Of a stretch of DNA of 64,000 nucleotides, positions 59,640 through 64,000 are shown in pieces. The stretch is from NCBI RefSeq assembly GCF_051622035.1, contig NC_135358.1:14818001-14882000 (forward strand), read 5' to 3'. Under the pieces are notes generated by a model. That model was not told the DNA's origin. It saw only the letters and a program-made list of their open reading frames with translations, and ran no database searches. Made by a program: the position numbers and the translations under genes. Each line of letters opens with the position of its first letter. Positions within the stretch are counted from its first letter, which is position 1. Source of the stretch: Arctopsyche grandis. Its lineage: Eukaryota; Arthropoda; Insecta; Trichoptera; Hydropsychidae.

Positions 59640-59835
59640 GGCTCTTTTTTAGTATATGCTACAATATCATCATATTGTGGCGGCTCTACGACATGGTCGA
59701 GTTTCAGTCACCATCCTGTGAGTTGGGACCAATTCGGCCGCGTTCAAAATTTACTATACCACTTCTTCCTCGGCTGCCAGAATAAGCACTTGTGTGCATT
59801 AACAAGCCAGTCATCTCATTCGCCCTACCCGCATA
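59640..59835 (+). repeat. LTR-like dispersed repeat, diverged copy
   Basis: Same family as 57340-57580, recognised by GGCGGCTCTACGACATGG, TGGGACCAATTCGG and GCCAGTCATCTCATTCG. It is more diverged, hence probably older. Confidence 0.45.
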
Positions 59836-61090
59836 ATATCATATCATATAACATATAATATAGCTATTCTCTGTGTGTCTGTCTGTCTGAGATAACGCTC
59901 GCCGTACCGTAATAGTCGTTTAGATTCGACATATGTATGTACGTCAAAGCTAAACCTCTGCCAAAACGTATATACGAATATAATATTTCCTACCAATGTT
60001 TTCGTTTGGCAGAGAAGTTACCGCCATCTATTGAAGATTTTATAGGACAGGAGGTTATGTTGTGACCGTAAACCCGGCCTATGGAAACTCGTTGTAAATT
60101 TCCGCTGTAGAACAGAGGAAATTTATTTTCTTCAGTATACAAGTTTATTGTCAGTACAGAAAATTCACGGGGAAGGGGGCTAGTTGCCTGCTTCAGGGGA
60201 AAGCCTGACTGAACTGCTGTATGTGGCTCCTGTACTGGTTTATATATGGGCACGGTGATGTCATCCCATTCTCGAAGATTCTTCCAGGCTCAAGGGTATC
60301 CTTTGTGTGGCTGTGTCTCAAGGTTGCTTGATGATTGTTTTTATCTGGAGCGAGCCGAATCGCCTTTATCGGTTGTCTTGATATGGGTGAGGTGATGTCA
60401 TCTCGTTCTCGAAGATTCTTCCAGGCTTAAGGGTATCCTTTGTGTGGTCGAGTGCCTTGTGTTTTATGGGGTAGTAGGATTTATGCTATTTCGGTTGTTC
60501 CCTTGAGGGGGGGGGGAGTCAACAAAGAAACCACGCGTGCTTTTTGAGGTTAGCCACGCGTAGCTGAGTTGTCTGCCTTCTGGACGAAGACAGACCAGGC
60601 TTCCTCTGATGCACACCGGACGGATACTGGAGCTGGTCTCCAAGTATCGTCTCAACCCACCAGTCTCCAGCTGGTGGTCGGTGGCAAGGAGCGAGGGCCA
60701 CGTAAGCACCCAGTGTTAACGCGCCAAACCGTTATCGACAACTGTCAGTTTGTGGGCCAACCGCTGTCAGGGTGGCCAACACAAAAATATATCGGCCAAA
60801 TCGTGGGTCGTAAGGCCACGAAAGCCGATCATCAGACATGGTCTGAACAGTTTGTTTATCTGGAGCGAATAGATGATTGCTTTGGCTTTGCTGAAAGCTC
60901 GTACAAGCTGTATTGTATTCCTACAATTTATTTAATTAAAAATATGTTTTCGAAACTTTTAGAAAAATATAATATCGATATTAAAGAGGTTTTAGTTATA
61001 AGAAGCTACTAACTCACTCCATTTGAAAAGAAAGAATCTCTGATTTATTTGAGAGTATGGTCTCTCATAGAATATTTTTGTTAAACGTTA
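59836..61090. repeat. Repeat-rich spacer with a 68-bp duplication
   Basis: The segments 60245-60312 and 60382-60450 are near-identical (GATTCTTCCAGGCT, AAGGGTATCCTTTGTGTGG), offset by about 137 bp. A 147-codon open frame at 60569-61012 has no motif I recognise. I treat this block as repeat-derived. Confidence 0.4.
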
Positions 61091-61793
61091 AGGTGGCTAC
61101 AGACGCTCCGGATTATTGGACCAGCCGTCGTTCCGGCGATCGATGTCGACGTAGGCCGGAACGTGTGTAGGTGAATTCATCGTCAGATTGAACTTTTTCG
61201 GCTGGCCGGACGTCGAACCAAATTCTGTATTGTCGCCGGACGGTGAATACCCCCTCTCCCAGCCCAGCCCAGCGTGCGTGTTTTGTTTTTTATTACATAC
61301 CTCTTTTTTTACTATTGTTGTTGCTGACCTCGAGAAGGTTTATTAGTCATCCGGCTTTCGCTGTTCTGTGTGTCGCTGTTGCGCGAATTTCTTCGACAAT
61401 TATCATGTAGAAGGAAATGTTAGAAGAATTTATCTGTATATATCGAGATTCTCCTTGCCTTTGGCAAATTAAGGCCAAGGAATACCACGATCGTGATAAA
61501 AAAGATGCGGCATATAAAAAACTATTGAATAAATTAAAATAAATAGAGCCTTTTGTTAATAAAGATGCCGTGGTTAAAAAAGTGAATAATTTACGAAGCA
61601 CCGTCAAAAAGGAAGTGAAAAAAGTGAACGATCACTACTGAGAATTGACGTTAAAATCGTACCATCGCACGCATTCCGGAGACGCGGCCGGAGCGTGTGT
61701 AGGCCCCGACCATTTCAGTTCTATCGAAAGAAAAATTGCACAATTTCTCGCAACGAATTCCGGTCCGATAATACGGAGCGTGTGTAGCCTCCT
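61091..61793 (+). mobile_element. Harbinger-type element with MADF gene remnant
   Basis: TIRs AGGTGGCTACAGACGCTCCG and, in reverse complement, AGGAGGCTACACACGCTCCG continue into ATTATTGGACC/ATTATCGGACC. TTA direct repeats flank it (61088-61090, 61794-61796). Harbinger elements use this target and often carry a Myb/SANT- or MADF-like second gene. A MADF frame is present at 61417-61641. Confidence 0.75.
61417..61641 (+). pseudogene. MADF DNA-binding domain remnant
   Basis: The frame reads MLEEFICIYRDSPCLWQIKA, then KEYHDRDKKDAAYKKLLNK. After an in-frame stop at codon 41 it continues VNNLRSTVKKEVKKV. This is the start and middle of a MADF (Myb/SANT-like in Adf1) domain: YR-x-x-P-x-LW, then YKDR...A, then K-x-N-x-LR-x-x-F. 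It is the DNA-binding partner gene of a Harbinger-type transposon. Confidence 0.65.
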
Positions 61794-62059
61794 TTAGGAG
61801 GTTAATTATAAGGCAATAATTGCAATGGTCTAATTTTTATGTAAAAAATACAAGTATTGTTTTTATGGTACGTTGACTAATTAATTTAAACAGTCGATAA
61901 AATCACCACATTATTATTTAACCCGGGGATTGTTAGTAAAACCCGGAGACTCCGGACCAAAGGTGGAGAGGTGGCAACCATGGTTTCGCCTATTGTAGGT
62001 ATCGTTCAAATATCGAGAGATTGTTTAGGTGGGTTGGTAGTAGTGGCTGTCAGTACAAG

Positions 62060-62101
62060 TGTCGAGTGTCGAGTGTCGACTGTCGACTGTCGACTGTCGA
62101 G
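62060..62101. repeat. 7-bp tandem repeat GTGTCGA
   Basis: Six to seven units, alternating GTGTCGA and CTGTCGA, about 70 bp upstream of the next gene's first ATG. Likely in its 5' UTR or promoter. Confidence 0.8.
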
Positions 62102-62171
62102 TGCAGCGTGTGTGTGCGCAGGTGTAGGTGTAGGTGAGGTGTAGGTGTACTTCTGCGCGTGTCGTGAAGGC

Positions 62172-64000
62172 ATGGGGCCGCAACGGCGGCGGGCTCCCGA
62201 GGTGGGGGCTCCGCCATGGGGGCCCGCAGGCCGAGCAGGAGGAGTCCCCCACAGGCCGGTGCGCCCCCACCATCAGCTGCCCAGAGGACCTCGACACCCT
62301 AATATCCCCCAACACCACATCAACATTTCACACCAACATCAGCATCAGCATCAGCATCAGCATCAACACCAGCATCAGCATCAGCACCAACACCAGCAAC
62401 AGCATCCGCAACAGAGACTTCGACCGCCCAGGTTCCATACCTTAGTTCTCTTTCATTGTCTATTTACCGCACTTTTTACTTTCGGCAGACGTTAGTCGAA
62501 TTCGATGCCAGATGTCTCATTTATGTTAGGCGTATTTTACAGTAACATCGTATTGTTTTCATTTTTGAAATTCGCCTCTGACTATCTGGCTATCACTCGT
62601 CGATTCATTGAGCATTTTTTTTTAATATATACATTATTTCGTAAGAAAATGAAAAAATCTGTCGAGTCAACAGAAATTTTTGAGACAACGTAATTTTTGA
62701 TATTCGAAACTCCATGAATCTTTTTTTTGTAAAAAGGTAAAAGCAAAATTGTATGACCTTTGATATTAAACTAAAGTATTATTATTTATCTTCATGATAT
62801 TGTTTTTATAACGCGAAAAAAAAATTACGAGGTAAAGAAAAACAGTATTTTAAAGCTTTTTTTTCAATTTTTTTCGATAATAGTTTTAGCTTCTGATTAT
62901 AATTTGTACCAAGCATTTATCTGGAAAGTCTGATCTCATACATATATCGATTCCTTGGTATTAATGAGATAGTTTATAATATTATAATTTTTTCAGCTCT
63001 TTGCAATAGTCAAATCTAATTGCTATTTAATATCTATATGTTTTTCAGAATATATTAAGATTTAAAAGGCATCATTTCTCAGAGTGAAAAATAAGCTAAA
63101 GTTTATGTTGCTACAAAAAACTTAAGTGCTAATTTCCTTTTTTTATGACTAGATAATGAGGGATTATATTTTTATGTTCATATTTAGTATATATATATAT
63201 ACATATGTTTTTAATATAATACTTAAATGACAACAAAAGAGGTACCCAAAGTACAAAAAGAACCTATTTGTTTGCAAAAAGAAAATGTTCGATTATCCGA
63301 ATAAATTTGTTAATTTAAGTACAGTATGTATCTATGTATCTTTATAAGTTGTTCCCTAATTAATAAGATAATTTATTTTGATTTACAGGCCTAATTTGCA
63401 ATGGAGTACAAATGATATGCAACAATTTGCCGCACATGCGTCTCTATGGCAACATCCCGCTGTCCCTTCGAACATAAACAATAGTAATTATCGGATGAGT
63501 GTTCCTTCTCAACATTACCCACATCCCAGATTGAATTGGAATCCAAGTAATCAACTTCAAAGGAATCCAGCTGCATCTACATGGAACTATCGCTGTCGTC
63601 CTCTTTTGCCGCTACCTCACCATTCGCCTTCCTTCAGTAATGTGAAGACTGATCCCGTAGTGGAAAAAGCTAGTGACGCTAATAAACCTTTTGACAAAAC
63701 TTTGTGCGATGCTATTGATACAGTTAAGAGAAAATTGAGGGAGCGCAAGTTGAGCGAAACTCATAGAGAAAAACTCACTCTTGTAGCGGAGTCTCAATCG
63801 GAGGAATCTTCCGTGAAAATGCCTGAAAAGAAGCGGATTGAACATGCTAAATTTTCACCCAAAACTCTAGCCCCTAAGAAGGTCGAAAAAAAAGAAGAAA
63901 AAGTAAAAACTCCAAATTCTTCCGGCGTTGGAAAACCTGAATATCGTAAAAAATCTCAAGTGTTGCGAAGAAAAATATTGCAGCAATTATTTAAGTTAAA
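62172..64000 (+). CDS. Unidentified gene, N-terminal part, runs off the window
   Basis: I do not recognise this gene. Exon 1 (62172-62431) starts at the first ATG of its frame (MGPQRRRAPEV) after an in-frame TAG. It is Pro/Arg-rich, contains an uninterrupted His-Gln repeat (about 62329-62400) and ends in phase 2 at a GT donor of weak consensus (GTTCC). Exon 2 (63389 to the edge) follows a TTTACAG acceptor in matching phase and stays open for 611 bases. It encodes a Ser/Pro/Asn-rich stretch (PNLQWSTNDMQQFAAH), then a basic helical region (DTVKRKLRERKLSETHREK) and Lys-rich sequence (KKVEKKEEKVKTP, KKSQVLRRKILQQLFKL). It looks like a nuclear, largely disordered regulator; that is inference. Confidence 0.65.

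Noticed and set aside
60569-61012. 147-codon open frame, possible gene
   Set aside because: No recognisable domain, lies in repeat-rich DNA, and is overlapped by open frames on the other strand.
1-64000. CRISPR arrays, bacterial operons, tRNA or rRNA genes
   Set aside because: None seen. Spliced genes show this is eukaryotic DNA; the only tRNA-like signal is the SINE candidate at 40.2 kb.

Overview
This 64 kb window is nuclear DNA from an insect. The genes have many introns, the genome is AT-rich, there are many acatatgta-type microsatellites, and the gene set is animal and arthropod (l(2)gl, spindle-E, a trifunctional C1-THF synthase). I cannot fix the insect order from the sequence. Exon maps below were built by hand from splice signals and reading phase. 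For l(2)gl, fbp, Cbp80, spn-E, pug and Uqcc2 the summed exon lengths divide by three and give proteins of the family's usual size.

Layout. 1-10.5 kb: l(2)gl (+), lacking its 5' end, with a Helitron and a piggyBac remnant in introns. 10.5-17.1 kb: intergenic DNA with LINE, mariner, hAT and LTR-like remains. 17.2-19.0 kb: fructose-1,6-bisphosphatase (+). 19.6-33.3 kb: nuclear cap-binding protein 80 (-). Its 9.4 kb fourth intron holds an oppositely oriented two-exon gene for a secreted, Thr/Ser/Asn-rich 1076-residue protein that I do not recognise (25.4-30.0 kb). 33.3-35.7 kb: a hAT relic and a TIR element ending 143 bp upstream of the next start codon. 35.8-45.7 kb: spindle-E (+), 26 exons, 1427 residues. 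45.7-48.4 kb: transposon-rich spacer with nested elements. 48.4-54.8 kb: C1-THF synthase (+), with a possible mitochondrial leader. 55.0-56.9 kb: METTL15 and UQCC2 (-), two mitochondrial genes separated by only 12 bp and in the same reading frame. 57-62 kb: repeat-dominated DNA with LTR-like repeats and a Harbinger-type element. 62.2-64 kb: the start of an unidentified gene with a His-Gln repeat, running off the right edge.

The genes do not form one pathway. They cover cell polarity (l(2)gl), gluconeogenesis (fbp), cap binding (Cbp80), piRNA silencing (spn-E), folate metabolism (pug) and mitochondrial complex III assembly and ribosomal RNA methylation (Uqcc2, Mettl15). The items most worth a second look are the UQCC2/METTL15 pair, the nested secreted gene, the transposon end sitting as spn-E's proximal upstream region, a ~380 bp hairpin in a spn-E intron, and a Helitron family carrying GC-rich tandem arrays.
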